Shown: positions 45,640 to 58,700, counted from the stretch's first letter. The stretch: 64,000 nucleotides of DNA from Viscum album (GCA_963277665.1 CAUJRU010000139.1:868001-932000); one strand, 5' to 3'. Translations and numbers: made by a program. The notes: generated by a model from the sequence alone, not told the origin.

Positions 45640-46640
45640 ACCATACCTCTAGATGGAAAGTACAACCTGGTAAAACCAAGATGTATCTTGAAATCAGGTG
45701 ATAGATCCGGCATCTGGGGATAAAGGGAGACATTACTGGTTTTCTCTCTCAATGCCTCACCTATCAGAGGTCCAAGAAAGAGTGCCAACATCCTAGTGGG
45801 TTGTTTCATCCACTCCCAATACCTGTGTGGAAGTAGTAATACATTACTATAGACTTTTTATGGGGTTTCCCAGGACATTGAGGAGTCATGATGCAGTCTG
45901 GGTGATTTTTAATAAGTTAACAAATTTTGATCACTTCTTACCGATCAGAGGGACTCACTCAATAGAGGACCTGTGAAGAATCTATGTTCGAGAGATCATG
46001 TTTTTTTATGGACTCCCTTTAAGAATTGTTTCATATAGAGATGAAAATTTTACTTTACAATTTTGTTAGGGCTTTCAGAAATCCCTAGGGACTCAGCTGA
46101 GATTGGGCATGACGTACCATCCCCAGACCGATGGATAGTTAGAGAGAATAATACGCATATTGGAGGATATTCTTTGATATTGCATGCTTTATTTTTTGTA
46201 GATCATGGGATGACCACTTATCCTTGATTGAGTTCTCACAAAATAATTGTTATAAGACTTTGATTCAGATGGAACCTTATGAGGCTCATTATGGGAGGTC
46301 GTGTCGCTCACCATTCTGTTGGCACGAGGTGGGTGAGATAGTGGTTGTTGTCCCCAGTATGGTTCAGGAGACCTCTGATAAAGTGCATCTGATATGGAGG
46401 ATATTGATCACCACTCAAATAAAATATAGAAAATATATTGACCATAGGAGGAGACCCTTGGAGTTTTTTTGGGAGATCAGGTTTTCTTGGGAGCGACTCA
46501 TCGGTTAGGGAACATACATATCAGAAATCAAGGAAAGTTAACACTACATTTTTTGGGTCCTTTGAGATCACTTACTAGATAGGGGTAGTGGAGTATCACT
46601 TATAACTACCTTCTCTCTATCGAGGTATGCATGATGTGTT
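45640..46640 (+). pseudogene. Element B integrase
   Basis: Readable patches in order: a zinc-finger tail near 45,740-45,790 (FLSQCLTYQRSKKECQHPSG), ITIDFLWGFP near 45,845, a SYRDENFTLQF patch near 46,030 where the family has SDRDxRF, and TYHPQTDG with a following glutamate near 46,110-46,145. The open frame 46,224-46,508 gives MEPYEAHYGRSCRSPFCWHEVGE, the integrase C-terminal side. Several stops and indels make it inactive. Confidence 0.85.
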
Positions 46641-46921
46641 CCATGTATCACAACTTCATAGATACATACCAGATCTTGCGCATGTTATCAATTGTGAGGA
46701 TGTTGAGCTGGAGATAAATTAATCTTATGATGAGTGTATTGTATGGATCATATATTAAATAGATATGGTGTTTCAATGAAATAAGGTACCATTGGTCAGA
46801 ATTTAGTGGTAACATAAACAAATCTAGAGAGAGTTGTGAGACCATGAGTATGATGTTTGAGCACAGTGGATTGATTTGTTCGAGAAATACTTCAAGATAT
46901 ACTAATAAAGGATAATAAGTT
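46641..46921 (+). pseudogene. Element B chromodomain remnant
   Basis: HDVFHVSQLHRYIPDLAHV near 46,627-46,683 marks the integrase tail. A decayed patch with KVPLVRI near 46,780 and WIDLFEKYFK near 46,870 matches the shape of a chromovirus chromodomain. Stops occur throughout. Confidence 0.6.
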
Positions 46922-46937
46922 AGTATAGGGGAATAAT
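46922..46937 (+). other. Element B polypurine tract
   Basis: A purine-rich run agtataggggaataat abuts the TGTAATATCC start of the 3' LTR. Confidence 0.65.
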
Positions 46938-49900
46938 TGTAATATCCTAAATTTAAATAAGATTATAAAAATCCTTTGTTGATAAATTATAAGTTTCTTA
47001 TCTGAAAAAATGATTTATGAGTGAAAAATAACTTAATAAATGTGTCAAAGTCTTTATGTAATGGTAAGAGCCTAGTTAACTCTTTGGAATATTCAATCAA
47101 ATACTTTTGGATTTGGACACTAAGATGGTGTGAAATTTCAAGTTCGTAAAGCCTTGGTGAAGACGAAATAAAATTATTAAATATATTATATTAAGAATTC
47201 ACAATTTATTCAAAATAATTTAATAACTCCAAAAGGTGTGTTGTATGAGAAATCTAAGACCACATTTAGGTCTGGTATGAAGTGTTTACCATGGGCGGGG
47301 TATAACGTATGTAAGCATTGGATGTTTAGGCACCTTGGTCATGAAAATAATTTATTTAATAATTTTTATTATATTATATTTGAAATAATTTATTTTCTCC
47401 CAAAAAGCGCGTCGCATGAAAAATATGAGACCATATTTAGGTTCAGGGTGTGGTGTTTACCCTAAGCATGGCATAACATTTGTAAGCATCCGACATTTGG
47501 ACACCTCACTAGAGAAAAAAATTTATATTTAATTAATTATTTAATCCATTTTTAAATAATAAATAATTAATATCTCTCAAACGGTGCATCGTATGAGAAA
47601 TATAATACCACCATTAGATCTAGAATGTGGGGTTTACCCTAGGCATGGCATAACTTTTATGAGCAATGGAAATTTGGTCAATTGGTTTTCTTTTACCTCT
47701 CTCCAACATATTCTTCACCACACACATATAAAAGTTCCATTGTTAACACGGTTGAAACTAAAAAACTTGAAAATCACCAGTTTCTGATGATTTAAATTTT
47801 GTAACCCCTTAATGAGAGAAAATTAAACACTCAACATTGAAAATCCAGTCAAAATGTAAATTAAATCAATGGTTTAATATGGGGTTTTATTTAAAAAGGA
47901 ATGAAGAAACATTATGGTTTTGGGGGATTCCAATAACTCATAGATGTGGATTATAGTGGTCAATCTCACCATGTCTAATGTACCTCAGACTCCCTTGCCT
48001 ACGTTTGGGGTTGTTCCTCTATTCTCTAGTTGATGCGTTTCAACCTCCTCCCCCACAACCTTAGTGTGATGTGTGAGTTACAAGTATTATTTTATTTTTA
48101 TTTTATTTATTTTTTTCTTCTCTTGTTCATGATCATAGTAAAAAATAAATAAATATAATAAATATAAATATATGATTGATCTCGAATGAAAATGATAACC
48201 CCAAAAAATATCAAATGATAATTTTAATTGGATTATCAAAAGATGATTTTTAGGTAAGTTATCAAAATATGTTAAAAAATTATCAATGGATACTATTTAA
48301 ATAAATGATGATAAAATATTTATTAGTGAATGATTTATCAAAAATTATTAAAGTGATAAATCATTGAATTATTTTGGGTAGTCTACAAAAAAGTTATCAA
48401 TCGCAAATTTTTGTGCAATTACAATAGAATAGTTATTGAAGGGTAATTTTAAACACATGAATTGTTTTTCATTAATGATTTGAAAATTTCTAGAAGATGT
48501 TAAATATCATCACATGTGATAATTTAGATAATAATTTTAAAATTAATAAAGATAAATTATCATCAAATGTGATATTTTAATGATAATTCTAAAATTATCC
48601 ATGAGAGTGATAATATAATCAAATATGATATTTCATTTATTTTAAAAATAAAATAGCTATTTTTGGTGCTAGAAAACCTTGATGAAACTCGAGTGTCAAC
48701 ATATCTATAATAAGTCCATGAGGAGGTGTTCATGACTAGTTTATCCTTGCCTTTTTACATCGATAACTTTTGACGTAGGAAGTTTTTTACCTTTTTGGGA
48801 TCGCATTTACACTTTTTTCCTTGATAATTATATTTGTTGACATTTTCATTGATCGTGCTTGATTGTGATCACATGTGAGTATGCGTGTGTAGCCCATAAA
48901 AACTATTGTGATTCCATGGGTGATATTAGTGTAGATTTTATCCATGTTTGATTATGATCACATGTTGTTGTGTATGATACTAAATACTCATGTTGATATA
49001 CTATGCCTACTTGTGTGATCGACCTATATTTGTATTATCATGCCTTGTTTTTTAGTGTTATTTCAGATAGGTGGACTGTCATGACATATTTTTCCCCTAT
49101 CAGGGGAGACTGCTTAACTGTAATGATAATGATAAGGGACCTAAACACAAGGTGTAGGTAAGAGGTATACATGTAATTGTGTCGAGTGTGTGCTCGAGGT
49201 ATCCTTGATGCTAAGTTCCATTCACCACGAGATAGCCTAGTCAATGTGAGTACTAGATATTCTCATATAGAGGATATGGATGACATGGTCCTCTTGAGGG
49301 ATAGATGAAATTGGGTATCACCTCCATGAAACCATGAGGACACTATGCATGGGGTGGTTTTCTTCTTTTAACTCATTTAGTTATCTTCTGATATGGAGCT
49401 AAAGCAGGTATGACCAGGGGTTGTGTTAGCTTGGTTAGATCACTAATGATCAAATTTGGAATTTTTGTTTATGAACTTCCAGCATTTATTATTATTATGG
49501 AATAAACTTGTATACTTGAGCACATCAGGTTAAGGATTCATTGGTGGTTCCCTACTAAGTCTTGTACTCACACCCTACTCGGGCATTTTGATGCACTTGT
49601 AGATTTCATGAGAGACACGGTTAAGGGAATGGTCCCTATGATGGATGGATGAGAAGGTGGAGCATGGAGACGGGGAAGACTAGGGCATACACTGGAGGAC
49701 CCTATTGTTCTTTTATTTATCATCTATTTTATTCATTCTGAACAGTCTTTCCACTTTGTGAGATTCTTTTATTTGCATGACATGTATGTCATTTAATTTC
49801 TACATGATTACTCTTATTATTCATTATATTTTCATTATTTATTTTTGATCATATGGAATGATACTGAGGTTATAGTATCCCTAGTGATGGAATTAGACCA

Positions 49901-49996
49901 TATCTACTAGTTGGAAGCCTCTTAAATATGGGGAGGTATTCATGGGGTCATGTGACATTCCAACTTGAACCTAATGGTTTGGGTATAGATGTTACA
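46938..49996 (+). repeat. Element B 3' LTR
   Basis: It opens TGTAATATCCTAA and ends GATGTTACA. It contains the same internal units of about 175 bp (starting near 47,260, 47,429 and 47,608) and a similar late part as the 5' LTR. It is followed by the CAAAT copy of the target duplication. Minus frame 49,038-49,244 and the frames at 47,238-47,787 are artefacts. Confidence 0.9.
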
Positions 49997-50001
49997 CAAA
50001 T

Positions 50002-50420
50002 TATATTCCCAGATAGCTATGCGGTGTTTCACTAGTGTGGTAGGTCTGGACATAAAATCCCTAGTGTATGAAGGACCCAACTGAGTGTAAAACTTGTGGC
50101 AGGATGGTGCACCTTCAATGCTTTTTCCAAAACCTTCCTTTGGTTCCTAGTGATAAGGGATATATACCGACTATGTATTCAGGTACAGGGTCAGTAGATC
50201 CACATCAAGCAGGGAGATAGAGTATTAACAGCTGATGAGGTTGAGGAGGTGTTCATGACCGAGGTAGCAAGACTTATGATGTACATCGCCAACCGAGAGG
50301 TCCTACCCATTTTAATTAGTTTTAATCACAAGGTCGAGTACTTGGACATATTTATACACCACAACCTACTCCTTAGGAGCAGAGTCCAGGACCTTCTACA
50401 GTTCAAGATACTATTCTAGT
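50002..50420 (+). pseudogene. gag: Element C gag, zinc-knuckle part
   Basis: Element C resumes after element B. A frame near 50,017-50,060 reads a CGRSGHK-type zinc knuckle, and a second knuckle-like patch with CGRMVH-type spacing lies near 50,093-50,115. Both are decayed. This is the nucleocapsid end of the gag gene whose first part lies at 34,140-34,726. Confidence 0.65.
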
Positions 50421-50860
50421 AGCTTCTACTTTAGTTTCTACCTTGTTCAATATAAGATATTTGTATTCTTTCATATCTATGACAATTATGGAAATTCTAT
50501 AATTAGAAATAGAGTAATTCTATGGTCTTGACTCTCAACACGTTGTTAAGAATCTGAACTGAGAGCGTACACTGATGTAATAGATGTACCATTGAGATAG
50601 GTGATTATCCCGTTATATGGGATCTCTTTTTCCACAAGATGATGATATTTGACATCATACTCCATATTAACCAGTTAGTTTCATATCATGATCATGTTGA
50701 TTTATATCATTGGAAGATGTCCTTCACATCACCCGAGGGAGGTACATGAAGTCATAAGGGAAAATGGTATATCTAGGAGAGTTGATTTGGACCAACGCAT
50801 CATGGTCTTTGAAGAGTGATATCCCAGATAGGAAGTCTCTTTATGAGCGATCTAGGTATG
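50421..50860 (+). pseudogene. Element C aspartic protease
   Basis: The diagnostic C-terminal landmark of plant chromovirus protease (family form FDVILGMDWL) survives as MMIFDIILHINQL near 50,640-50,678, followed by DHVDLYHWKMSF. The catalytic D-S-G region upstream is not recognisable. It leads in order to the RT linker. Confidence 0.6.
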
Positions 50861-51640
50861 CAACATATGGGGTTCCCTCCTGTGGTGGATCATTTCAAGG
50901 ATGTTTTACCTAATAACTTCTCTGGATTACCTCTAATGAGAGAGGTTGAGTTCACTATTGATCTAGTTTGAGGAGTAACACTAGTGTTCATTCCTCCCTA
51001 TATTATTGAAACTATATATCTCCAAGAACTCAAAAATAAGTTATAGGTCTTGGAAACTAAGGGTTTTTTATGACCAAGTACTTCTCTATGGGGTACAACT
51101 ATCCTTTTTCCAAGAAGGCCAATGGTACCCTAAAATTGTGTGTAGATTACCATCGATTGATCCAATTTATGGTTAAGAACCAATATCCACTACCTCATAT
51201 AGATGACATCTTTTACTAGATCTAAGGAGAATTGGTTTTCTACAAGACTGTCTTGAGGTTGGACTACCATCAGGTGTGTGTTAGGCCATCATACATACCA
51301 CATAAAATGTTATGAAGTAGATATAGTTTGTATAGGTATATAGTTATTCCATTCGGCCTTCAAAACACACCAATAGATTTCAAATCCCTGATGAATCAGG
51401 TTTTCCATGCATATCTAGATTCATTTTTGGTGGTCTTCATGGATGATGTCTCAGTGTATTCTCATACTCAACACGACCATGCCAAAAATATTGATATCAT
51501 GTTGAATTCACTAAGAGAGAATCATTTGTATGATAAACTCACCAAATAATACTTTTGGATTGATAAGGTTCACTTACTAGGTCGCATCATCTCAAAGGCA
51601 GGAGTATCTATTGACCTAGAGAAGGTGAGTGATATAGTTT
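50861..51640 (+). pseudogene. Element C reverse transcriptase
   Basis: The linker to RT is visible at 50,880-50,970 (a DHFKDVLPNNFSGLP-like patch). The open frame 51,328-51,549 contains YIVIPFGLQNTP, LMNQVFHAYLDSF and the active site FMDD within VVFMDDVSVYS at about 51,436-51,450, so both aspartates remain. The palm start near 51,130-51,190 (VDYHRLIQFMVKNQYPLP) is readable with stops nearby. Confidence 0.85.
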
Positions 51641-52240
51641 ACTTGGAACAACCAAAGAATGTCTTTGACATGTTCAGTTTCTTTGGGGTGGATGGCTATT
51701 ACGACCATTTAATTCAAGACTTATCATGCCTCGAAGTGCCTCTCATGGTCTTGAATAAAAAGACCATTATGTTTTTATGGTATAAATTCTATGATATATC
51801 CTTTTAGGAGCTGAATGGATGAATAACATCAGCACCAAACCTAATTATTCCAGAGCAAGGTAGCAGCTATACAGGCTATTATGATGCATCATGAACCAGG
51901 CTTCGAGCAGTTATAATGTAGGGATATCATGTTGTGGCATATGGGTCTCACCAATTGAGACCTCATGAGTGTAATTACCCTACACATGACCTCACGCTAG
52001 AAACTTTGGTTCATGCTTTACGTTGTTGGAGGCATTATCTATTTGGGGAACAATTTTTCATTTACACGGACCACAAAAGTCTCAAATACATTTCCACATA
52101 GCATGAATTGAATATCAGGTAGTGTAGATTGGTATATTACCTTCAATATTTATACTTCTAGCTTTCTTATACACCTATAAATAGAAATGAAAAAGCTAAA
52201 TCCTTGATTTGAAATACTTGTACACAGGTCATCCAAGAGG
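51641..52240 (+). pseudogene. Element C RNase H
   Basis: The connection frame 51,625-51,807 holds FFGVDGYYDHLIQD. The RNase H core at about 51,930-52,110 reads [32 protein letters not shown] and [12 protein letters not shown]. The acidic residues of the last two motifs are kept. Stops break the frame between patches. Confidence 0.85.
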
Positions 52241-52489
52241 ATAGTTGTGAGTGGTAGTTGATGGACCTATTTTCTAAGATGAACCTGGAGATTCAATAAT
52301 ATCATTGGAATCTTGTTTTATTATCTTTTGCAATGAAATACTCCCTTATGAAATGGTTTAAGGGTGAGAAAACTTTTAGACCCCAAGGACTTGGTCATAA
52401 GGGAAAGTGTCTCAAGTGGAGACCCACCGCTTGGTTGGGTCATTAGTGAAGATGCGATCCTTCACTTCCTAGGATACATCTAGGTACCT

Positions 52490-53440
52490 ATAGTTATATA
52501 GGAAGAATTGATGTGGGAATCTCACAACCCCATTTGGGAAGTACACCCTAGTCTTACCAAGATGTACTAAGACATATGTTTTTAGTATTGGTGATCGGTT
52601 ATAATGAGGCAGATTACAGGTTTCATCACACGGTTCACCACCTATCAGCAGGTGAAGGAAGATCACAAGTGGCCTATAGGACTTATATACCCTATGTCCC
52701 TTATTTTATAAAAATGGGATGATTTCACCAGGTATTTCATGACGGGCTTGCCGATATCCCCTCATAGAAATGATGTGATATGGATGATCATCGAAAGGAT
52801 AACCAAGGTTGCTCACTTACTACCTATCTGATAGACCTTATCATTTGATGAACATGAGAGGCTTTACATTTAAGAAATTGTATGACTTAACGGTGTTCCA
52901 TATTCGATTGTATCAGATAGAGATGCTCAATTTACATCATTGTTCTAGCAGGGGTTGGAAAAGGAACTGGGTTCATAGGTGCTTCTAAGTAAAACATACC
53001 ACCCTCATACTGAAGGTTAGTCTGAGTGTATGATATGGGTGTTAGAGGAAATGATCTGAGAATTCCTCCTTGATTTTATGGGTTCTTGGGAGAGACACCT
53101 ATATCTTGTTGAGTTTTACTATAGTAACACCTTTCAAGAAACTATTTAGATGACTCCCTATGAGGCTCTATATGGCAGGTCGTGTCATTCACCCCTATGC
53201 TAATTAGAGGTAGGTGAGGTAGTGATACTGGGACCTCATCTTGTTCAAGAGACTTCAGAATAAGTGCATATCATTTAGAAGTGTATGGATATAACTCAGT
53301 ATAATAAGAAGTCTTATACCAATAATTTTCACCAACATCTAGAATTCAAAATGGGACATCTGGTATTTTTTTCTCGAGTTTCTCCTAGATTGGGTCATAG
53401 ATGGATTTAGAGACAAGGCAATATATCACCTCGTTACATC
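52490..53440 (+). pseudogene. Element C integrase
   Basis: Patches follow integrase order: a degraded zinc finger near 52,600-52,670, the first catalytic region near 52,720-52,750, a SDRDAQF-like patch near 52,915-52,935, and TYHPHTEG with a glutamate in SECMIWVLEEM near 53,000-53,055. Further right MTPYEALYGRSCHSP (53,150-53,195) and VSPRLGHR (53,380-53,403) mark the C-terminal side. There are many stops. Confidence 0.85.
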
Positions 53441-53820
53441 GGTCCTTTTGAGACCTTGGAGAGATTCAGGTCAGTAGACTATCGGTTATCCTTACCTTAG
53501 AGGTACCAGGTCATGCACAACATCTTTCATATATCACATCTTCAATGTTATCATTCTGAACCATCTTATTCATTTGATCATGAGGATATTGAGATAGGTA
53601 TAGATGTGTCATTTGAGGACTATCTTATACATATCATTGATCGAAGCATGAAGGCTATATGAGGATGGTTAGTTCCTTTGGTACAAGTTCTATATCAACA
53701 TGGTCATGTATATGACAAGTCCTAGGATAAAGAAGCTCATGTACATGCTCATTGGTCGGAACTTTTCTCATATAATGTTTTACCACCTTCGGAAAGGAAT
53801 CTCATGGATGAGTTGTTTTA
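53441..53820 (+). pseudogene. Element C integrase tail, chromodomain-like
   Basis: HNIFHISHLQCYHSEPS near 53,517-53,567 is the chromovirus integrase tail. It is followed by a decayed patch with IIDRSMKAI and LVPLVQVLYQHGH, the position of the chromodomain. Stops are present. Confidence 0.65.
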
Positions 53821-53832
53821 AAGAGGGGAGGT
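53817..53832 (+). other. Element C polypurine tract
   Basis: A run ttaaagaggggaggt abuts the start of the truncated 3' LTR at 53,833. Confidence 0.7.
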
Positions 53833-54466
53833 TATAACATCCTAGATTTTCAAAGAGCTATGGACACTTAAGATACTATTCAGAATCTCTTGTTTTATTC
53901 TTATAATTTTTTTAAGGGGCTAATGAGTAGTACGGGAGAGTTTGGGGCTCATTCATGGCCTAGATATTCAAAACTTTGGAGAGGCAGACTAATATACATG
54001 GTTAGTACTCACTGTGTGCCTCAACCATGTGGGTGGTGCAACAAAATACAGAGGGTTGAAAAGTTATTTCTAATCATTAGCCTTAGGCTACATGACCAAG
54101 AGAGACTTTCTAGTGCTGTAGGAGCGGCTTCATGGTTTTCCCAAACCATGAGCTCAGGGTCTTACTCTTAGTTCCACTTAACTAGTGGTGATTCATAGTT
54201 TAGAGGGATGTTTTGGAAAACTATGCAGCCAAACCAAGCATCTCTTTAAAACTTGTGAAAATAATATTTTTAACCTACCTTTATTTAAGGTTTTTACCCA
54301 CCTTTCTTCTTCCATTTTCATGCTTAGAATCTTGGATCTCTCCCTTAATTCTAACCTAGTCTTTGAGCTTGGTTTTTATACGAGATCTAATTCCTTCATT
54401 ATCAATTCTATTGTATAGCTAATGGTAAGCTTGCCACTCCTCTTCCTTCCTTTCATAGTTTATCTT
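53833..54466 (+). repeat. Element C 3' LTR, truncated
   Basis: The segment opens TATAACATCCTAG (TG changed to TA) and matches 30,082 onward for about 630 bp, then stops at the CACTA terminus at 54,467. The remaining 2 kb of this LTR is expected on the far side of the CACTA element, outside the window. Frames 53,890-54,171 and 54,185-54,418 are LTR sequence, not genes. Confidence 0.85.
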
Positions 54467-54715
54467 CACTACAGGAATTGAAGGTTATAACAACATTTCA
54501 AAACTATTGGTATAGGATATAGAGCTGTTGGTATAACCAATACCAATAGTTCTCCAAACCGTTGGCTATAGTGTTGTTGGGAAAGGTCCATACCAATGGA
54601 TCTTAGTAAACTATTGGTATAGGGTGATCCAAATTTCATTTTAACCAATGGTTTTTAGTGAACCATTGGTTTAAGGCTATACCAAAGATTATAAAACTAT
54701 GGGTATAGACCCCCC
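54467..54715. repeat. CACTA terminus and subterminal repeats
   Basis: After CACTACAGGAA come at least five units with arms like accaatggttt and its complement aaaccattggt or actattggtatag, some forming hairpins. They differ in sequence from those of the 1,053-bp CACTA at 11.5 kb, so this is a different family. Confidence 0.8.
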
Positions 54716-54974
54716 CAATTCCCAAGCTAGCAGCAGCCCCACCCTTCCCAACAAAACCTAAAATGAAAAATATAGAACATCCTCAATAAACAGTAACACC
54801 AAACAATAAAAATAGATCCTACAAACCAAAATAACTTGTAATGAAACCAACATATCATCCTCAAAAATCCAGAAACCAGTACATAAATAATTATAACATA
54901 GGAACTCAATTGATTCATTTAACCAGTGATAAAAAACATACAACATATTACATATATTCATTCATAACAAATAA

Positions 54975-57900
54975 TTAAACATAAAATGTCATAAATATCT
55001 GTAAAAAATAAAAAGGATTAATATTTACCTCATCACCATCACTATTGAAATCATTATCCTCGGCCACATCCATATCCTTATCCTCATCCTCATCCTCAGT
55101 CTCGTACTTTCCCTCTTCCTTTCCATAATCCTCAACCTCTTCCTCACCATCATCCTTACCATCACCATCATCGGGAATGACATCATCCCGACCACCACTA
55201 AAAATAATACTCAATGCACTATATAATGTATGAATCATTGAAATATAATAATCTCAAGCCTAAGTGGTCTCTAGTGGAGGTTATGGGCATAAAAATTCCC
55301 TCAGTTTCATAAATTCATCATTTTACCTCTCATTATACTATTCCACATGTATGACCATTTTCAGCCCTTTTTTCCTTAGCCTCAGACTATGTTTCCCATG
55401 TACTATCCTTTTTTCAACTTATTGCTACCAAAACGGGCACCTGAAGTGGTACAATACCTCATGGGGACAATACTCTTCCCTAGTTGATAGTGTACTCTTT
55501 CATGGTGCTCAACTCCCAAAAATTGATGTGAGTGATCGTTTGTCTCAAAGTTGTTAGCTTATTAGGAATCAATGGCCTCCAAAAAACACATTTAAAAATA
55601 TAAATATACTATTATGTTACAAAATAGATATTAAAATTTGAAATCAACAAATTAAAACTTACAATCTGTTGCTTTTTTGGTATGTTTACCGTACTTCCAT
55701 ATTTTTTTCTATTCGAGAAAAACAATTTTTCTTGAGGCACACATCCTTCAATATTCAAAACCTCCCTCTAAAATGACATTGAATGTAGAAAACAATAATT
55801 AAAAATCGGTTAATAATACTGAATTTAATAACTAAAATCAAATGGATATTGATTCAAAATGAAGCTAAAAATAAAAATATATAGTAGATGAATTATAACT
55901 GAGTATCAATGAATGGGTTATCAATCGATACAACATATATATAATTGAACAGGTCATCATAGTAATCAATAATAAGGTGTTTGTGCGATCACCATAATTA
56001 ATGATAATATAAAAAGGTATTTCTATAGCAAAAAAGAATATTCATGAATTGGTTATCAACACTCTAATCATGACTAAAACATATGGGAAATATGCTTTGG
56101 TATGATTTAATAATACAAATTTCATTCCCTAAATGATTATTTTGAGATTTTAAATGTATTACTTGAGTTGTTTTGATTTAATGATACAAGTGAATTTTGT
56201 TTCTCCATCACATGAGATCATAGTGATCTTTGGAACCCCGCATTCTATTACTGTGATACAAATCATGAATAAAAGAATGATTTTTCATGGTTTTGTTTCT
56301 AATTATGTCATTATAAAGATTTAAAGGAGAATTAATATCATGTTCCTCCTCCAAAAAAAGAATTATAAAAAGTCAAATAAGTACTTTTGAATAAGTATAA
56401 TGTTTTCAAGGGTTGGTATACATAGAATCTTGATTTACTTCATAGCATCTTTCAATGATTATTATTGTGTGAGATGAGTGTTCCTTTACCACAAGTATTG
56501 TGTATCTAGGATTATTACCGTGGGAAGTGATTTATGTATAGGTTGAAATTATATATATCAAATATATAAAATTTTAAGTATATTTTTTTTTTGAAAATGA
56601 TCAAATATTAAATTGTGAAATTTGGAAATTTACAAGAACATATGACTAATTCTATGTTTCAATTGGTCTACACCACATAGATCATGGTTTTAAGGTCATG
56701 AGATAACATGGTTTAATTGATACCAGTTAATCTGGATATATATTTTAGTTATAAATATTCATTTGATTAATTTTTTTATGTTTATTAATTATAATGTTTC
56801 TCATAAGACTAATGGTTGTTGAAAAAATCATGTGATTTATTTACTATATCATTTTAAGGTAACTTTTAATTACAAAGACTCTTTCTCTTCTATAATTTAA
56901 TTTTTGTTCATTAATATTTATATAATATATTAGTATATTTTCATGAATTTTGGTTCATTACCTAAGGTATTAATTATTCTATCCCTAAAAATTTTATAGG
57001 TAAGTGGCCTCAATATTGCAGTGCCCTTTCCTATTAAAAGAAAGTACATTTAATAAAATGGTCAGTGGTTGTATAGGTTCATGACATGCTCAAAAACATA
57101 ACAATAATAATATTGAAATTTTATTTCACACTAAATACTTTCAATAATAAACTGAATAATACATGATCATTTATCTAGCCCAATTATAAAGGGAATGAAA
57201 TATAGAGGAAACAAAAGAAAGTTCAAGTCCTAAAGAAAAATTATAAATGTGTGCCATACCTGCTTCCTCTCATGGTCTGACATCATAGTCTTCCCCAATG
57301 TGTGGAGGTATTTCATAGAATACTTGTTTTTTTATTTCTTCTTGATGATTCCTAAAAATAAATTTTCCATAATACAAAAGAAAATATTAATGAAAATATT
57401 GTTAATTTTCATTTAAAACCCTCAAATTTGATTAAAGCCTTTAACTGATACTCATCTAATGAGCAATCATTGACTAATAATATTCTACTGGTCATTCATC
57501 CATGATAGGTGTGGCCTCTAAATCTATTCAAAATATAGAATTACATCTACTATACAACTCATGATTATATCCACTCTACATATCACCTGATTCCCTAAGT
57601 TTTACTGTCCTTGCAGCCTCACTGTTGGGAAAATTAAAATGAAGATGACAATAAAATATTAGTTCATAAAAATACAATAATAATATAACATTAAATCCAA
57701 TGAATTTTTTTACCCATATTTTTTCCCAAGAATTTTCTTTTACTTTAATTGGTATGTGTCTCAAGGAGAGTGGATATACGGGAATGATGTTAGAGTATTT
57801 CACAAGCATCACAAAAAACTCCTACATTCCCACCCTGTTTTTTCAATCATTTGGTTGTATTCATTGTAATCCACCATTAGATATGTGTGGCAGTTCCACA

Positions 57901-58700
57901 ATGTATGCATGTCTATATACACACACCACTTATCATAATATCTAACTATTATAGAAGAAAAACAAATATTATATCAATACATCTTATAATTAAAATAAAT
58001 TATGGTAAAAAAATTACTAGTGTTCTATAAATATACCCGAGGAAGTCAGATCAGTGGGCCTCGTTGGATACCTAGTAACTAAAGAAACATCAACATTAAT
58101 AGATGGAGTGTGTCCCGGTGTATGCTCCATAGGCTCAAAATGTGTCAGATCAGGAGTTGATAAACCAGGAATGTAGAATCTCGAGGAGAAGAAAGTATAA
58201 GGAAAAGAATATAGCATAGATGGATGTGAAAATGTATAATATGGATGAGGATTAGGAATAATTGTTAGATAAGGGAAAGATATGTGAGCAGGCTCAGATG
58301 AAAATAATGGTGAAAACATGGTCAACCTAAATATCTCGGGTCTCTAATGACACTACGAGATCAGAAGTTGTGTTAGATGGTATGTAAGGGGGAGGGACAG
58401 GGTGTGATTGGGTATGCTGACTAGAGATCCTAACTCCAGTACCTCACCCTCCCCACCATATCTTCATCCTCAGCACTAGAATCACTAGGATTTTCATAAA
58501 ATAGTTGGTGACTGGGTGGTGGATCCTGATTAAATGTTAAAAACAAAATTAATCACATGAAATTATATGTTATTGATATATATTTTTGAAATAAAATACT
58601 CACAACGGGAACTAAAGGATGTATGCCCATCTCACTCATTTGATGATTTTTTTCTATCATCCTTTTTCTTTGTATCTCCTCATTGTTTTTCATTTTCTTC
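54975..58700 (-). pseudogene. Second CACTA gene, possibly TNP1-like
   Basis: Several minus-strand pieces lie between the transposase and the terminus, as a multi-exon gene would. A charged piece with MKKMKNNEEIQRKRM lies near 58,690-58,640. A proline- and aromatic-rich frame lies at 58,017-58,325. A frame at 57,576-57,812 has LRHIPIKVKENSWEKIWVKK, which resembles the vP..vK..lW pattern of the plant Ptta/En-Spm transposase family. A strongly acidic tail frame lies at 54,975-55,238 (DEDEDKDMD). TNP1-type proteins bind subterminal repeats. Assignment is tentative; stops and lack of clear splice sites argue for decay. Confidence 0.4.

Larger units (their letters stand above)
34727..49996 (+). mobile_element. 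Element B: gypsy chromovirus, nested
   Basis: Two LTRs of about 3.1 kb (34,727-37,858 and 46,938-49,996) flank an internal region of 9,079 bp that itself contains element D (40,075-44,018). Domain order is gag, protease, RT, RNase H, integrase and chromodomain remnant. It is inserted in the gag of element C; the flanks read CAGAT (34,722-34,726) and CAAAT (49,997-50,001), a 5-bp target duplication with one change. All coding parts carry many stops. Confidence 0.9.
30082..54466 (+). mobile_element. Element C: gypsy chromovirus, split
   Basis: The 5' LTR (30,082-32,714) matches the partial 3' LTR at 53,833-54,466. Its internal region is in two pieces, 32,715-34,726 and 50,002-53,832, because element B (34,727-49,996) is inserted in gag. 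The 3' LTR is cut by a CACTA transposon at 54,467, so the rest of it should lie beyond the window. The rejoined order is gag, protease, RT, RNase H, integrase, chromodomain-like tail: a Ty3/gypsy chromovirus of about 9 kb before insertions. It is heavily decayed and is the oldest member of this nest. Confidence 0.85.

Noticed and set aside
54727..54961. Two overlapping minus frames with hydrophobic sequence as a membrane protein
   Set aside because: They overlap in different frames just inside the CACTA subterminal region, with no recognisable family; they could be untranslated sequence of the CACTA gene.
55264..55557. Plus-strand 97-codon frame as a gene
   Set aside because: It lies opposite the probable minus-strand CACTA gene region and has no domain; it is best explained as a shadow frame.
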